Of a DNA stretch of 64,000 bases, positions 35,855 to 45,699 are shown in pieces. The first letter of the stretch is position 1. The number at the start of each line of letters is the position of its first letter. The DNA is taken from positions 136,164,180 to 136,228,179 of the forward strand of contig CM035806.1 of the NCBI GenBank assembly GCA_020466095.1. The letters are read 5' to 3'. Source of the stretch: Chlorops oryzae (Eukaryota > Arthropoda > Insecta > Diptera > Chloropidae). The notes beneath the pieces are model-generated. The model did no database searches. It was not told the origin of the DNA and saw nothing but the letters and a program-made list of their open reading frames with translations. Made by a program: the position numbers and the translations under genes.

Positions 35855-36216
35855 CACATTGTCTCCCTGGCTATAAATCTTTGGTACTTCCAGATGCGTA
35901 CACGGATAATTATTTCAGCAGGGGTATTGTGAGGCGTTACGAAAGTTATATACCGATACGATTTTCTCTCGTTTCTTTGCGATTTCTCGCATCCCGGAGG
36001 GGATTTGAGGGCCCGAAACTAATTCCTGTGTAGGCCCCCCACCTCCACCTTACTCATTGATTGTATGAGGGGGGCGGGGGAAGCTTGCAAGTACTGGTAT
36101 AAATTGACACTCATACACAACACAATGACACAAATGTACGCAATAGTCAGGTTCTACTGTATGATCATTTCTGGCTGCTAATTTTTTTCTTGGTCCAACG
36201 CTGCATGACTTGAATG

Positions 36217-36884
36217 CAGTGGCGTAGCTAGGTAACCAAGGGCCTTGCGGAAAAAAGGGCCCCACTGCTATCTCAACTGAATCGGTTTTATCAAAGTGCA
36301 TTGTAAATGGCTAATAACACGAAATAGAAAAGATTCAAGGATTTATAATAAATATAAAGATCGGGCCTACCAACTGACTAAATACATAATTATTTTGTTA
36401 ACAATAATATTTAGAATCACGATAGTATTTCGGGTAATAAAATGTGTAGCCAAAATCTATAGATTTGACATGATTAATTGATGTAGCGGACATCAATATG
36501 AGTGGTACTTAAATCAAATAAAATTGAACTACTATATTGAGCAATACTAAATAGTTTATTGACATTCGCTTTCTTGTTCCTGATACAGCATTAATTTTTT
36601 AACCGTTCCCGAAAGAAAATCTTAACTCGAATTCACAATAAAACGCACATCCGTCAAATCGACAACACTGACAACCAACATATATAATTTAGGGGAGTTC
36701 CCTAGGTATAACTTTCGAGTTTCTCTCAACTGAGTTGTCATGATTAAAGTCAGGTTGCAACCTGTCATATTTCTTTTGAAAATGGTAGAAACTTCCAAAA
36801 AAAATTCTGTCCGATCGAGATTTCTGGTAAGGATTCGAGGGCCCCTGAGCTTGATGGCCTAGACCCTAGGTAGCTACGGCACTG
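36217..36884. mobile_element. 668-bp hAT-type MITE with perfect 8-bp target duplication
   Basis: Tips CAGTGGCGTAGCTAGG and (complement of right) CAGTGCCGTAGCTACC are typical of hAT MITEs. The flanks are CTTGAATG on both sides (36209-36216 and 36885-36892), an exact 8-base duplication. GGGCCC and GGGCCCC blocks follow each tip. No transposase remains. Confidence 0.92.
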
Positions 36885-36974
36885 CTTGAATGCACTAGCG
36901 ATAGTGTTCCAAAAAAATAAAGACAATTTATGTGCGTACGCATGGATGGACACGAATGGGGTGCTTGTCGTACG

Positions 36975-37058
36975 TACATATACATACATACATACATACA
37001 TACATACATACATACATACATACATACATACATACATACATACATACCTACATACATA
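36975..37058. repeat. ACAT microsatellite
   Basis: About twenty ACAT units, which keep frames open on both strands. Confidence 0.9.
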
Positions 37059-37069
37059 TATGAAACGAT

Positions 37070-37582
37070 ATGACACGATACGTTGCGAACGCACAATCCG
37101 CGAATCTGAGAGTGAGCGACAAAACGCTAATGAACGCTATGAGATTTCGTGACACGGATGCGGTACATTGGCCGTATGGCAAAGCTAAATTTAAAAAATT
37201 TACACAATCCGATTCGCAGCGGCAACAGGAAGAGCAACAGCAGCAACAAAAAAATCGCAAAATGTGGCTTCATAAAGCCACCGGCCGGCGATTGAAATGC
37301 ACATCCATTGCTAACGATGTTCAAACAAAGTCGCCAATGCTCGATAGCTGGCTCGCTGGATCGCCGGATCGCTCGTCCAAAAATATGTGTTTGTCTCAGA
37401 TATCTATACCGAAAAGACGAAAGACAGAAACCAAATTTACGACAATTTTTCCGATGTTTTTAATAAATTGCATTTCTTATTATTTATATTTAGATCCCAT
37501 GTACTACATACGAACCTATGCAGACTGTATGCTTGTTTGTTTGTATGCGTGCGTGATGAAAGAGCATGAAGCGCTTGACTAG
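37070..37582 (+). other. Unrecognised 170-codon ORF, coding status doubtful
   Basis: This is the longest frame outside simple repeats. It has a charged first part with a Gln-rich patch (QQEEQQQQQ) and a hydrophobic, Tyr/Cys-rich end unlike a normal protein. No domain is recognised. It begins next to a microsatellite and has no visible promoter, splice or poly-A signal. It lies on the strand opposite the microexon at 37721. CpG content is moderate, so the DNA may be regulatory or 5' untranslated. Confidence 0.15.
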
Positions 37583-37720
37583 TGAAATGACAAATGACAA
37601 ATGACCAACGATCCGACAAACAAGAAACACACACTTTTTCGAAGGAATTTTACTCGAATTTCAGTGCAGTTTTTCAAGAAATCATTAAAAATGTCTAAGA
37701 TTGAAAATCGATACACTTAC

Positions 37721-37763
37721 CTCTTAATTCCACTTCGGTGAAGGGCTTCTTTTTCACAGTTTG
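37721..37763 (-). CDS. Probable 43-nt microexon of an unidentified minus-strand gene
   Basis: On the minus strand the segment is bounded by ATTTCTAG (acceptor) and GAG|GTAAGTGT (strong donor). In phase 0 it encodes QTVKKKPFTEVELR plus one base of the next codon. Codon use (GTG, AAG, CCC, TTC, ACC, GTG) contrasts with the AT-rich flanks. The neighbouring exon at 39220-39258 ends in phase 0, so the two join in frame as ...GKRSTK-QTVKKKPF.... The next exon should enter in phase 1 and was not found. I do not recognise the family. Both ends having good splice sites around a sensible frame is the main support. Confidence 0.65.
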
Positions 37764-37868
37764 CTAGAAATATTACCAAAAAAAATAAAAAATTATTAAT
37801 CAATTAATCTGTGAATGGAATCCGAAACTAGAGCGAATAATCTCAGCGACCAAAAGTGCCTACCGCCT

Positions 37869-38045
37869 ACAAAGTATACGAGATTGTAAGCGATCTGAAT
37901 ATTAATAGCTACAAAGTACCTATACGAGATTGCAAGCGAACTGCCTACCAATAGCTTACAAAGTATACCAGATTGTAGGCGAACCGCTTACCAATAGATT
38001 ACAAAGCATACGGGATTGTAGGCGAACTGTCTGCCAATAGCTTAC
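37869..38045. repeat. 43-bp tandem repeat, four units
   Basis: Units begin TACAAAGTATACGAGATTGT and end CTACCAATAGCT. Lengths are 42, 47, 43 and 43. The TIR-proximal word GCCTACCGCCTAC is repeated near the other end (39113-39128), showing this is sub-terminal sequence of the surrounding element. Confidence 0.75.
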
Positions 38046-38418
38046 TTTAAGTGGTGGTGGTAGGCATTCACTATGCAAAACGGCCACGCTCAAACAAAAG
38101 TATACTGGATGGTATATGAGGTCGTATGCATTACCGCCTACTAGAGCTGGAGAAACAATCGATAGCACTATCGATACTATCGATGGTTTGAAACTATCGA
38201 AAACATCGATGGTTTTTGAAGACTATCGATAGTTTTCATTCATGGACATTTACTTTAGCATTGGAAAGCTGGTGCTGGCGGTGACAGAGGACAGTCTTCT
38301 TTTTGAAATGGACAGATTCCTAAAAATCCCTTTATTTAGATAAGGGCGAGAGCCGCTCGAAAATTCATCTTTCGATTATCAAAATTATCGATTGTCAAAA
38401 TTATCGATAATCGAAACT

Positions 38419-39035
38419 ATTGATGATGATGGTGATGGTGAGGTTGGTGATGATAATGGTGATGATGATGGTGATGATGATGATGATGATGTATGTGATG
38501 ATGTTGGTGATGATGTTGGTGATGATGTGGTGATGATGTTGGTGATGATGGTGATGATATGGTGATGATGATGGTGATGATGATAGTGATGATGTTGGTG
38601 ATGTTGATGGTGATGATGATGGTGAGGTTGGTGATGTTGATGGTGAGACTGGTGAGGTTGGTGATGATGATGATGATGATGGTGGTGATAGTGATGATGG
38701 TGATGATGGTGTTTATGGTGTTTATGTTGTTGATGGTAATGATGATAATGTTGGTGCTGGTGATGATGGTGTTTATGTTGTTGATGTTGATGATGGTGAT
38801 GGTGATGATGATTATGATGATTATGATGATGATGATGATGATTGATGTTGATGTTGATGTTGATGTTGATGTTGATGTTGATGATGGTGATGATGATGAT
38901 GATGGTGATGATGATGGTGATGATAATGGTGATGATGATGGTGATGATGATGGTGATGATGATGGAGATGATGATGGCGGTGATGATGACGGTGTTGATG
39001 ACGGTGATGATGACGGTCATGGTGACGATGATTAT
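38419..39035. repeat. GAT/GGT trinucleotide-hexanucleotide array
   Basis: About 600 bases of GATGAT, GGTGAT and GTTGAT units. Frames read as poly-His/Ile on minus and Met/Val/Asp on plus, all artefacts of the repeat. It starts beside ATCGATAATCG sequence. Confidence 0.92.
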
Positions 39036-39219
39036 AACTTACACAACTTCTTGCTACATCACGTCGTAAATAATCTTCGGAAATTCTGCGAGTCTTAATA
39101 GTTCTTCAGCGTTACCGCCTACGGCCTACGAAATGTGTAACGATTCATTGCTTCTGTAGGCAGCATTTTGGCCGCTGGGATTGAGCGAATTATATCCGCA
39201 ATATTCTTTGTCTACCTAC

Positions 39220-39258
39220 CTTTGTGCTGCGCTTCCCGAGCAATGCTGTGCCCAGCAT
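39220..39258 (-). CDS. Probable 39-nt first coding microexon, start codon at its first base
   Basis: Minus-strand segment bounded by CCCTTTTTGCAG (excellent acceptor) and AAAG|GTAGGTAG (good donor). It begins with ATG and encodes MLGTALLGKRSTK, ending in phase 0, in frame with the next exon at 37763-37721. If spliced to the 5' exon ending GAGCAAC at 61595, the start context becomes CAACATG, close to the fly consensus, and an in-frame TGA lies upstream in that exon with no other in-frame ATG. A second frame (AGHSIAREAQHK) is also open, so the frame is not proved. Family unknown. Confidence 0.65.
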
Positions 39259-39378
39259 CTGCAAAAAGGGAAAAAACATTTTTGAATTAAGAGAAAGTGG
39301 TAAAAATGGAGTACCTACGTTTTAAGATTTATAGTTAACAAAATTTTTTGTGTTTTTTTTTTTTTATTTACAATATTG

Positions 39379-39450
39379 CTACGGGGCAATTCCAAGGCAA
39401 ATGGTCCTAATGGTCATACCCGTCACAGCCATTCTGAGCAGAAATTATGT
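39379..39450. mobile_element. Decayed half copy of the 13450 MITE
   Basis: GGGGCAATTCCAAGGCAAAT, CCCGTCACAGCCATTCTGAG and AGAAATTATG follow the order of the complement of the right end of 13450-13641. Confidence 0.6.
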
Positions 39451-40808
39451 AGGTAATTTCATCGCTTACCCGAGGTCAAATATGTACGCCCGTAGCACGC
39501 CCAAAATTCAACAGGCGCCCGCAACACGCCTGAATCTTACAAAACGTGCCCAAAACGAGTAACACTTTTCTAAAAACGAGCCGACAACAAGCCCACAGCA
39601 CGCCCGAATTATTCAGAGAAGAAGGATTTCAGAAATAAAATCAAGTTCAATCTTATTGTAAACTTTTAAACGAAAATTTTTCTCGTTTTAGACGCGTTGT
39701 AAGATTCGGACGTGCTGTGTGCGTGCAAAATAAATTCAAATATTTTTACTCGTCTAAATATTATGAGCCTAAAAAAGGGTGTTCCTAATTTTAAAAAAAT
39801 ATTTTTTTCCGGGGCACCTCGTCTGTTTATTATATACCATAAGAAAGTAGTTCAGTATTTTGATTTTTGAATTTTTTTAATAACAGTTAGAGGTCGCTTC
39901 CAGCGGTCAAAGTTTTCCATACAAACTCAGTATGTGTACTTATTACATAATTTTTTTATATGACATCAAAAATAACTTCAATATCTTTAAATAAATTTTT
40001 AAATGCCTTTATATAAACATACATTTGTGTTTACCATCGGAGCATAATTTCAGTGGCTTATGCTGAGTATAATGAAAAGTAAAATAAGAATATGTACCAA
40101 AATTCGTTCGAATTTTGTTTTGGGGAAAAAGGTCCGAACCGTCGAAAAAGTGCGATGTGAATATGTGATCGTGTGGGGAGTGGCATTTGATACTTTCTTG
40201 TAAAAGTACTTGGAAAATCGTTACATTCTGCATCATTATTTTCTTCAATTTGGTTGCTAATAAGAAAACGGGAGCCTTGTACATTTTTTTTTTACTGAAA
40301 TTCGATTTTTACCACTTTTGGCATAGCGGTATCTCGTTAACCGTAAGGAATATTCTTTTGGAGTCTTCAGCAAAAAACTGCAAAAATGCCCATCTCTTAC
40401 CGTACTGCGTATGAGTAATGTGCATTAAGTATACGCAACATACGCCGTATCAGTGATGCCAACTCTTTAAAAAGGAAATGCGTAATTGTTTCGTCAAAAA
40501 GGGCTAAAAAAGGGGGCTAAACCGCGGTTAGCTCAAAAGGGCTAAAAAGGGCTAAATTAAACCAAAAAAAAAACCAAAAAGGTATATCAAAAGTATTTTG
40601 TTTGTTCAACCTAATGAAATTGTACATTTTTTTTTATTAAGTTGGCTAACAAAATCAATAAAACCGTTCAAAACATTTTTTTATATATAACTAGGTACGT
40701 TTTATTAACATAACATGTACATAAAAATTAAAATAAAATAACAATTCTTGGTGTTAAAAATTAAATAACATTTCTTCCAAAAAACAAAAAAGTGAGATGG
40801 TTTAAGGG

Positions 40809-40966
40809 TCACTCACAATAAGGCAGTGGCAGTGAAAATGTCCTAAATTTTAGAAAACACTGTTTCATATGAAATAAATTCTTATAATAGAATTGGATTT
40901 TGTATCATATCAAACTGTGTTCTCTAAAATTTTAAAAACTCTCACTGCCACTGCCTTATTATATAT
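40809..40966. mobile_element. 155-bp palindrome nested in the hAT
   Basis: ATAAGGCAGTGGCAGTGA and its complement TCTCACTGCCACTGCCTTAT bound it, with TTTTAGAAAACACTG / TGTGTTCTCTAAAATTTT continuing the arms. It is probably a separate small MITE or a foldback segment. Confidence 0.65.
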
Positions 40967-40972
40967 CAGGCT

Positions 40973-41140
40973 TTAATCTTTTAAAAATATATCTTCTTCT
41001 TCGTCATCACTCCATAGAAGAGTATCTATTTCAAATTTAGAATTTTTGTAACATTCACTTGAATTAATTTTGACTATGACATCTTCTGGTATATGGTAAT
41101 CACAACAACATAGATTTTGCTTAGCTATTATTTGGTTTAA
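40973..41140 (-). pseudogene. C-terminal remnant of a hAT-encoded protein
   Basis: On the minus strand a 55-codon frame runs LNQIIAKQNLCCCDYHIPED ... KFEIDTLLWSDDEEEDIFLKD and stops at 40975. The acidic tail after LLWSDDEE looks like a genuine protein C-terminus. A frame break near 41143 separates it from upstream KK-rich codons. The location inside a hAT with intact ends suggests the end of its transposase, but no DDE or dimerisation motif is visible, so the assignment rests on context. Confidence 0.4.
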
Positions 41141-42230
41141 CTTTTTTTAATTGAATCTCCTTGGCACTTATTTTTTCTTTGAAGTGGCAGCCGCGGTCTC
41201 CTTGAAACTAAGGAAGACTGCGGCCTATTTGACGAACATTCATGAGTGACATACATCATTTCTTGTCTTCATGCAGTAATTCAATCGCCACACAAACATG
41301 CTTGCAAACAAAATTGACTGCATGTGGCGGCGAAAAATTGTTTCTGTAAAAATTTCAAAAACGCAAAAGAGGGCTAATTTTTTTTGTCGGAAATGGGCTA
41401 AAATTGCGCGTATTTTAGTTTCGGGAAAAAAAAAAATTTTTTGCGTTCTGGGCATACCAATTAGGGCTAAAATAGCCCGAAAAGGGGCTAAGTTGGCATC
41501 ACTGCGCCGTATGCTTAATCCACATAACTCATACGCAGTACGGTAAGAGATGGGCATTTTTGCTGTTTTAAGCAACTAAATGCACTTTTTCAGCTAGTTG
41601 GGTATCTTTTATCCCCTATTCAATACCAACAACTTTACTCAAGAACCCAAAACAATATTTCTGTACGGTTACCGAGATACCGCTATGCCAATAGTGGTAA
41701 AAATCTAATTTTAGTAAAAAAAAAAAAATGTCCAAAGCTCCCATTTTCTTATGAGCAGGCAATTTGAAGAAAGTAATGTTGAAGATTGCAATGTTTTTTC
41801 AAGTAATTTTAGGAGAAAGTGTCAAATTCAACTGGGGGATTGAACACCACAAAATGCGTGTTGCACTGTGTTATGAACCATAATTAATGCCTGATTTGCA
41901 ATAGCGGACAAATTGCTGCAAATATTCAACAAATCCTAACGCATGGAACGAATTACAATCAAATCCACATTTGATTAAAATTGCTTCAATATACAGGGTA
42001 TTCCGTAGCTGAGTGCTTTTCTCTATAGGGTGGATAGAAAAGGTCATTGTGAACTAAAAATCGTATGGGAGGGAGGCTCCAAGATTCACCCCTGAGGAGT
42101 TATAAGGGAAAGAAAGAAATTTTCAGTTGTTTCAGAAAAAAATTTTAATGCAGTTCGACAGAGAATTGTCAGACCTTTCTAGGCGTATAAAATAATCTTA
42201 TACTTTTTTGCAGCTTCAAGGGTAGTTTTG

Positions 42231-43385
42231 ATGTGCATCAAGTTAGCTTGCACTTTTTTGAATTTCCCAAAAAAAAAAAAATTGTGCTGTAATGTGCCCA
42301 GTTTGTTCTATCATGTGCCGTTTCGAAAAAATAAATTCCTCAAGGGATGCCATTTTTATGAGGAGGTCCTTTTTTTGGTGTCAAGTTAGCTTGCACTTTT
42401 TCGAACTTCCCAAAAAAAATTATTGTGCTGTAATGTGCCCAGTTTGTGCTATCATGTGCCGTTTCGAAAAAAAAAAATTCCTCAAGGGATGCCATTTTTG
42501 AGCAGGTCCTTTTTTTTTTGGTGTCAAGATAGCTTGCACTTTTTCGAATTTCCCAAAAAAAATTATTGTGCTGTAATGTGCCCAGTTTGTGCTATCATGT
42601 GCCGTTTTCGAAAAAAAAAATTCCTCAAGGGATGCCATTTTTATGAGCAGGTCCTTTTTTTTGGTGTCAAGTTAGCTTGCACTTTTTCGAATTTCCCAAA
42701 AAAAAATTATTGTGCTGAATGTGCCCAGTTTGTGCTATCATGTGCCGTTTCGAAAAAAAAAAAATTCCTCAAGGGATGCCATTTTTATGAGCAGGTCCTT
42801 TTTTTTCGTGTCAAGTTAGCTTGCACTTTTTCGAATTTCCAAAAAAAAATTATTGTGCTGTAATGTGCCCAGTTTGTGCTATCATGTGCCGTTTCGAAAA
42901 AAAAAATTCCTCAAGGGATGCCATTTTTGAGCAGGTCCTTTTTTTTGGTGTCAAGATAGCTTGCACTTTTTCGAATTTCCCAAAAAAAATTATTGTGCTG
43001 TAATGTGCACAGTTTGTGCTATCATGTGCCGTTTCGAAAAAAAAAATTCCTCAAGGGATGCCATTTTTATGAGCAGGTCCTTTTTTTTGGTGTCAAGTTA
43101 GCTTGCACTTTTTCGAATTTCCCAAAAAAAATTATTGTGCTGAATGTGCCCAGTTTGTGCTATCATGTGCCGTTTCGAAAAAAAAAAATTCCTCAAGGGA
43201 TGCCATTTTTATGAGCAGGTCCTTTTTTTTCGTGTCAAGTTAGCTTGCACTTTTTCGAATTTCCAAAAAAAAATTATTGTGCTGTAATGTGCCCAGTTTG
43301 TGCTATCATGTGCCGTTTCGAAAAAAAAAATTCCTCAAGGAATGCCATTTTTATGAGGAGGTCCTTTTTTTCGTGTCACGTTAGC
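42231..43385 (+). repeat. ~142-bp tandem repeat, left Foldback arm
   Basis: Units contain TTAGCTTGCACTTTTTCGAA, ATTGTGCTGTAATGTGCCCA, GTGCTATCATGTGCCGTTTC, CTCAAGGGATGCCATTTTT and GAGCAGGTCC. Unit starts fall near 42243, 42384, 42526, 42670, 42813, 42955, 43096 and 43238. Pairs of units share private variants (for example TCGTGTCAAG versus TGGTGTCAAG), implying expansion in larger blocks. Confidence 0.9.
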
Positions 43386-43389
43386 CGGG

Positions 43390-43506
43390 ACTTCATTTTT
43401 CAATAATGTAACGAGAGAGGCCATAACAAAGGAGCTCTCTGCCGCAAGAAGTGACCCAACAATCAGCTCGTGGATTAGCAACATCCTAGAGCTAAGACTC
43501 ATTACC
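43390..43506 (+). pseudogene. Captured reverse transcriptase fragment in the Foldback loop
   Basis: One plus-strand frame reads FNNVTREAITKELSAARSDP and continues TISSWISNILELRLI. This resembles the segment just after the (D)IEGAFNNV motif of jockey/R1-like non-LTR reverse transcriptases. The frame is free of stops across the loop. The borders coincide with GTTAGCCGG and CCGGCTAAC, the inner ends of the inverted arms. It encodes no complete domain, and family assignment is from motif memory only. Confidence 0.6.
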
Positions 43507-43807
43507 GGCTAACTTGACACGACAAAAAGGACCTACTCATAAAAATGGCATCCCTTGAGGAATTTTTTTTTTCGAAACGGCACATGATAGCACAAACTGG
43601 GCACATTACAGCACAATAATTTTTTTGGGGAATTTCGAAAAAGTGCAAGCTAACTTGACACCAAAAAAAAGGACCTGCTCATAAAAATGGCATCCCTTGA
43701 GGAATTTTTTTTTTCGAAACGGCACATGATAGCACAAACTGGGCACATTACGGCACAATAATTTTTTTCGGGAAATTCGAAAAAGTGCAAGCTAACTTGA
43801 TGCACAT
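43505..43807 (-). repeat. Inverted ~145-bp tandem repeat, right Foldback arm
   Basis: Two units in the opposite orientation (AAAAATGGCATCCCTTGAGG, GAAACGGCACATGATAGCAC, GGGCACATTACAGCACAATA, AAAGTGCAAGCTAACTTGA). The arm is far shorter than the left one. Confidence 0.9.
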
Positions 43808-43987
43808 GTAGTTTTGCCATCAAAGTCAAAATTTTGAAATTTTTTAACATTTTTTGACTTTGAGAGCCATTTCGGTATGAAAAGGTCTAATTAACACATA
43901 CTTAATCAGGCCGATAGCCTCGGAAGCTAGCGACTCCTATTTTTTTAAAGATTGCGTCTTAATTTATTAAGGCGTAATACACAAATA

Positions 43988-44007
43988 ATAATAATAATAA
44001 TAATAAC
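43988..44007. repeat. AAT microsatellite
   Basis: Seven AAT units within the right arm of the TA element. Confidence 0.85.
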
Positions 44008-44992
44008 ACATACTTTTCTCATTTTTTTCCGAATCTGCAGTAAATTCCCTTTAAAACCTTGTTACATTTGTCATACCTTGTTAGCGTTTTAACCTCAGGA
44101 AAAATAGGATCTAAAAACGAACTTGAACTATTTTTTATTCATTTTAAATAAGCTCATCAAAAATAGCCAATTTTTCCAGTTAAAGTTCGTATAATTTTAA
44201 ACCAAAATTTGTCTTAAATAAGAAATTGCTGTTTTAAGAATTTCATCACATAAAAAAAATTTCAAGTTCGTTTTTAAATCCCATTTTTTCGATGGTGTTA
44301 ATAAAACCTTTTCCATACCAAAATTGCTCCCAAAGTAAAAAAAATTGAAAGTTTTTTCAAAAATTTTGACTTTGGCCGTTTATTTTTCCCTCAATGGATA
44401 AAATTTTTACCATCAGTTTAATTTTTCCTAAAAGCCCATACAATTGGCTTTCAAACGGAACTACATTTTTTTTCTACGATTAACCATTATCGTGGGACAA
44501 TTTTTTTTTTTCTAGACTGACTGCCTAAAAACTTTAAGGCGCTACAACTCCTCAGGGTTACATTTTAGACACCCCCTCCCATACGATTTTTTGTTCACAA
44601 TGACATTCTCCATCAACCCTATAGAGAAAAGCACTCAGCTACGGAACACCCTGTATATGCATGTGTTAAATATTTTCATCCTATTGGAATTCCATCGCTA
44701 TTGGAAAACAGGCAACATCGTTCAATTCCATACGGTCGTTTAATATTTCTTCTCATTCATTCTTCTCATTCTTTATAGTCCGGGAGCCAGCGGCAGTTTT
44801 TAATCGTCAAAAGCGCAAAGGCTGAAAATTTTTCCCAAGCTGTGTCGAGTATCACTAGTAACGGAATGGACATACAGCTGGCGCGGGACGGAGTAGGTGC
44901 GGCAGCCCCTCAAACACGTAAAATAATGATAAAAAAAAACTGACACCGCAAAGGGTTAAACTTTGTTTAAATGTTATGTTATAAACAAACCT

Positions 44993-45175
44993 ATCCAGCT
45001 GAATGTAGAGTGGGGGGTTATGCTCCAGCTGTTCACGTAAAGCTGTCAAAAATATGAGCTAATTAAACTCATTTCGCAAAAGCTGACATTTTTAAAACTA
45101 ATAGTTAATTTTAAAAACTTTAAGGAAAAAAGCGCCCAGCTGCATATTTGGTGGGGGGGAAAAGCTCCAGCTGAT
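44993..45175. repeat. Two-unit ~145-bp direct repeat
   Basis: The blocks CCAGCTGAATGTAGAGTGGG ... GCTCCAGCTG and CCAGCTGCATATTTGGTGGG ... GCTCCAGCTGATG share TTAAAACTAATA behind them. Confidence 0.5.
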
Positions 45176-45699
45176 GCAGTGATACATTTTAAAACTAATA
45201 TATTTGGGTTTGGTAGGGGCATATCGTCCTTGAAGTCATGTAAAAATTGAAGAAATTCATGAAAATCTTTATAACTGTCCCAGAGTCGCTCGTAGAGGGG
45301 TGAAATGTAAGACCAGCCCCATTAATTCCCCCTCCCCCCCTCCCCACACAACAATTTTTCGCAACATACCCACCCTCTATCACCCCTCCTTAAGGGGGAT
45401 CCCATAAAAATAATATTTGTATAACTTTTCCTCCATCGCACAGTGGTTTAAAATCCAGTTTTTGAGGAATTTAATCAAAATTTCAACCTTTTCATTTCGC
45501 AAAACCGAAAATTCCATTTAATTACCAAAAGTTCCATTAGGTTAAAATTGAATAAAAAGTTGCCCGGTGGAAACCAGGTTTTAGGCGAACAGCTGACAAA
45601 GTCATTGTTTTGAATTCTCTGTTTGTTGAAGTTTGATGTAGTGAAAGAATGCTTAAATTAGAAAGCCGTAGAAAGAGAACAAACGTAAAAGAAGTTTGT

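Larger units (their letters stand above)
37839..39182. mobile_element. 1.34-kb element filling the intron between two microexons
   Basis: Ends AATCTCAGCGACCAAAAGTG and, in complement, AATCCCAGCGGCCAAAATGC are imperfect inverted repeats. They are flanked by GAGCGAAT on both sides (37831-37838 and 39183-39190), an exact 8-base duplication. Inside are four 43-bp tandem units, an ATCGATAG-rich segment resembling a hAT end (38145-38240) and a 600-bp GAT array. Without it the intron 37764-39219 would be only about 100 bases, a typical fly size. Confidence 0.75.
40451..41504. mobile_element. 1,054-bp hAT element with exact 8-bp target duplication
   Basis: Perfect 14-base ends CAGTGATGCCAACT / AGTTGGCATCACTG are flanked by CGCCGTAT on both sides (40443-40450 and 41505-41512). 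Sub-terminal GGGCTAAAA words repeat near both ends, a common hAT arrangement. It holds a short transposase-like remnant on the minus strand and an internal 155-bp palindrome. Confidence 0.93.
40169..41853. mobile_element. Palindromic element split by a hAT near its centre
   Basis: The left arm (TTTGATACTTTCTTGTAAAA ... GGCATAGCGGTATCTCGTTA ... CTTACCGTACTGCGTATGAG) is matched in complement on the right (CTCATACGCAGTACGGTAAG ... ACCGAGATACCGCTATGCC ... AGAAAGTGTCAAA). Removing the hAT at 40451-41504 brings the arms within a few bases of each other. The exact outer tips are not certain. Confidence 0.75.
42231..43807. mobile_element. Foldback-like element with tandem-repeat arms and 9-bp target duplication
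   Basis: Tips ATGTGCATCAAGTTAGCTTG and its exact complement are flanked by GTAGTTTTG on both sides (42222-42230 and 43808-43816). The left arm consists of eight ~142-bp tandem units, the right arm of two inverted units, with a 120-base loop. Long inverted repeats built of tandem units with 9-bp target duplications are the hallmark of Drosophila Foldback (FB) elements. The related sequence at 4245-4262 has no insert. Many apparent ORFs here come from the tandem units. Confidence 0.85.
41993..44656. mobile_element. Palindromic TACAGGG-tipped element (Tc1/mariner-type TA target), with Foldback insertion
   Basis: Left end TACAGGGTATTCCGTAGCTG and right end CAGCTACGGAACACCCTGTA are inverted copies flanked by TA. 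The next 110 bases also pair (CTTTTCTCTATAGGGT, TCATTGTGAAC, ATCGTATGGGAGG, CTGAGGAGTT). TA flanks and CAGGG tips suit Tc1/mariner or a similar superfamily. Without the Foldback insert it is about 1.1 kb, with no transposase. A fragment is at 32170-32400. Confidence 0.8.

Noticed and set aside
38385..39098. 211-codon His-rich and 179-codon Met/Asp-rich frames
   Set aside because: Products of the GAT/GGT array inside a transposon and an intron.
42292..43850. Series of 60-146 codon frames with repeated FFEFPKKNYCA-type words
   Set aside because: They follow the 142-bp tandem unit of the Foldback arms and shift frame between units.
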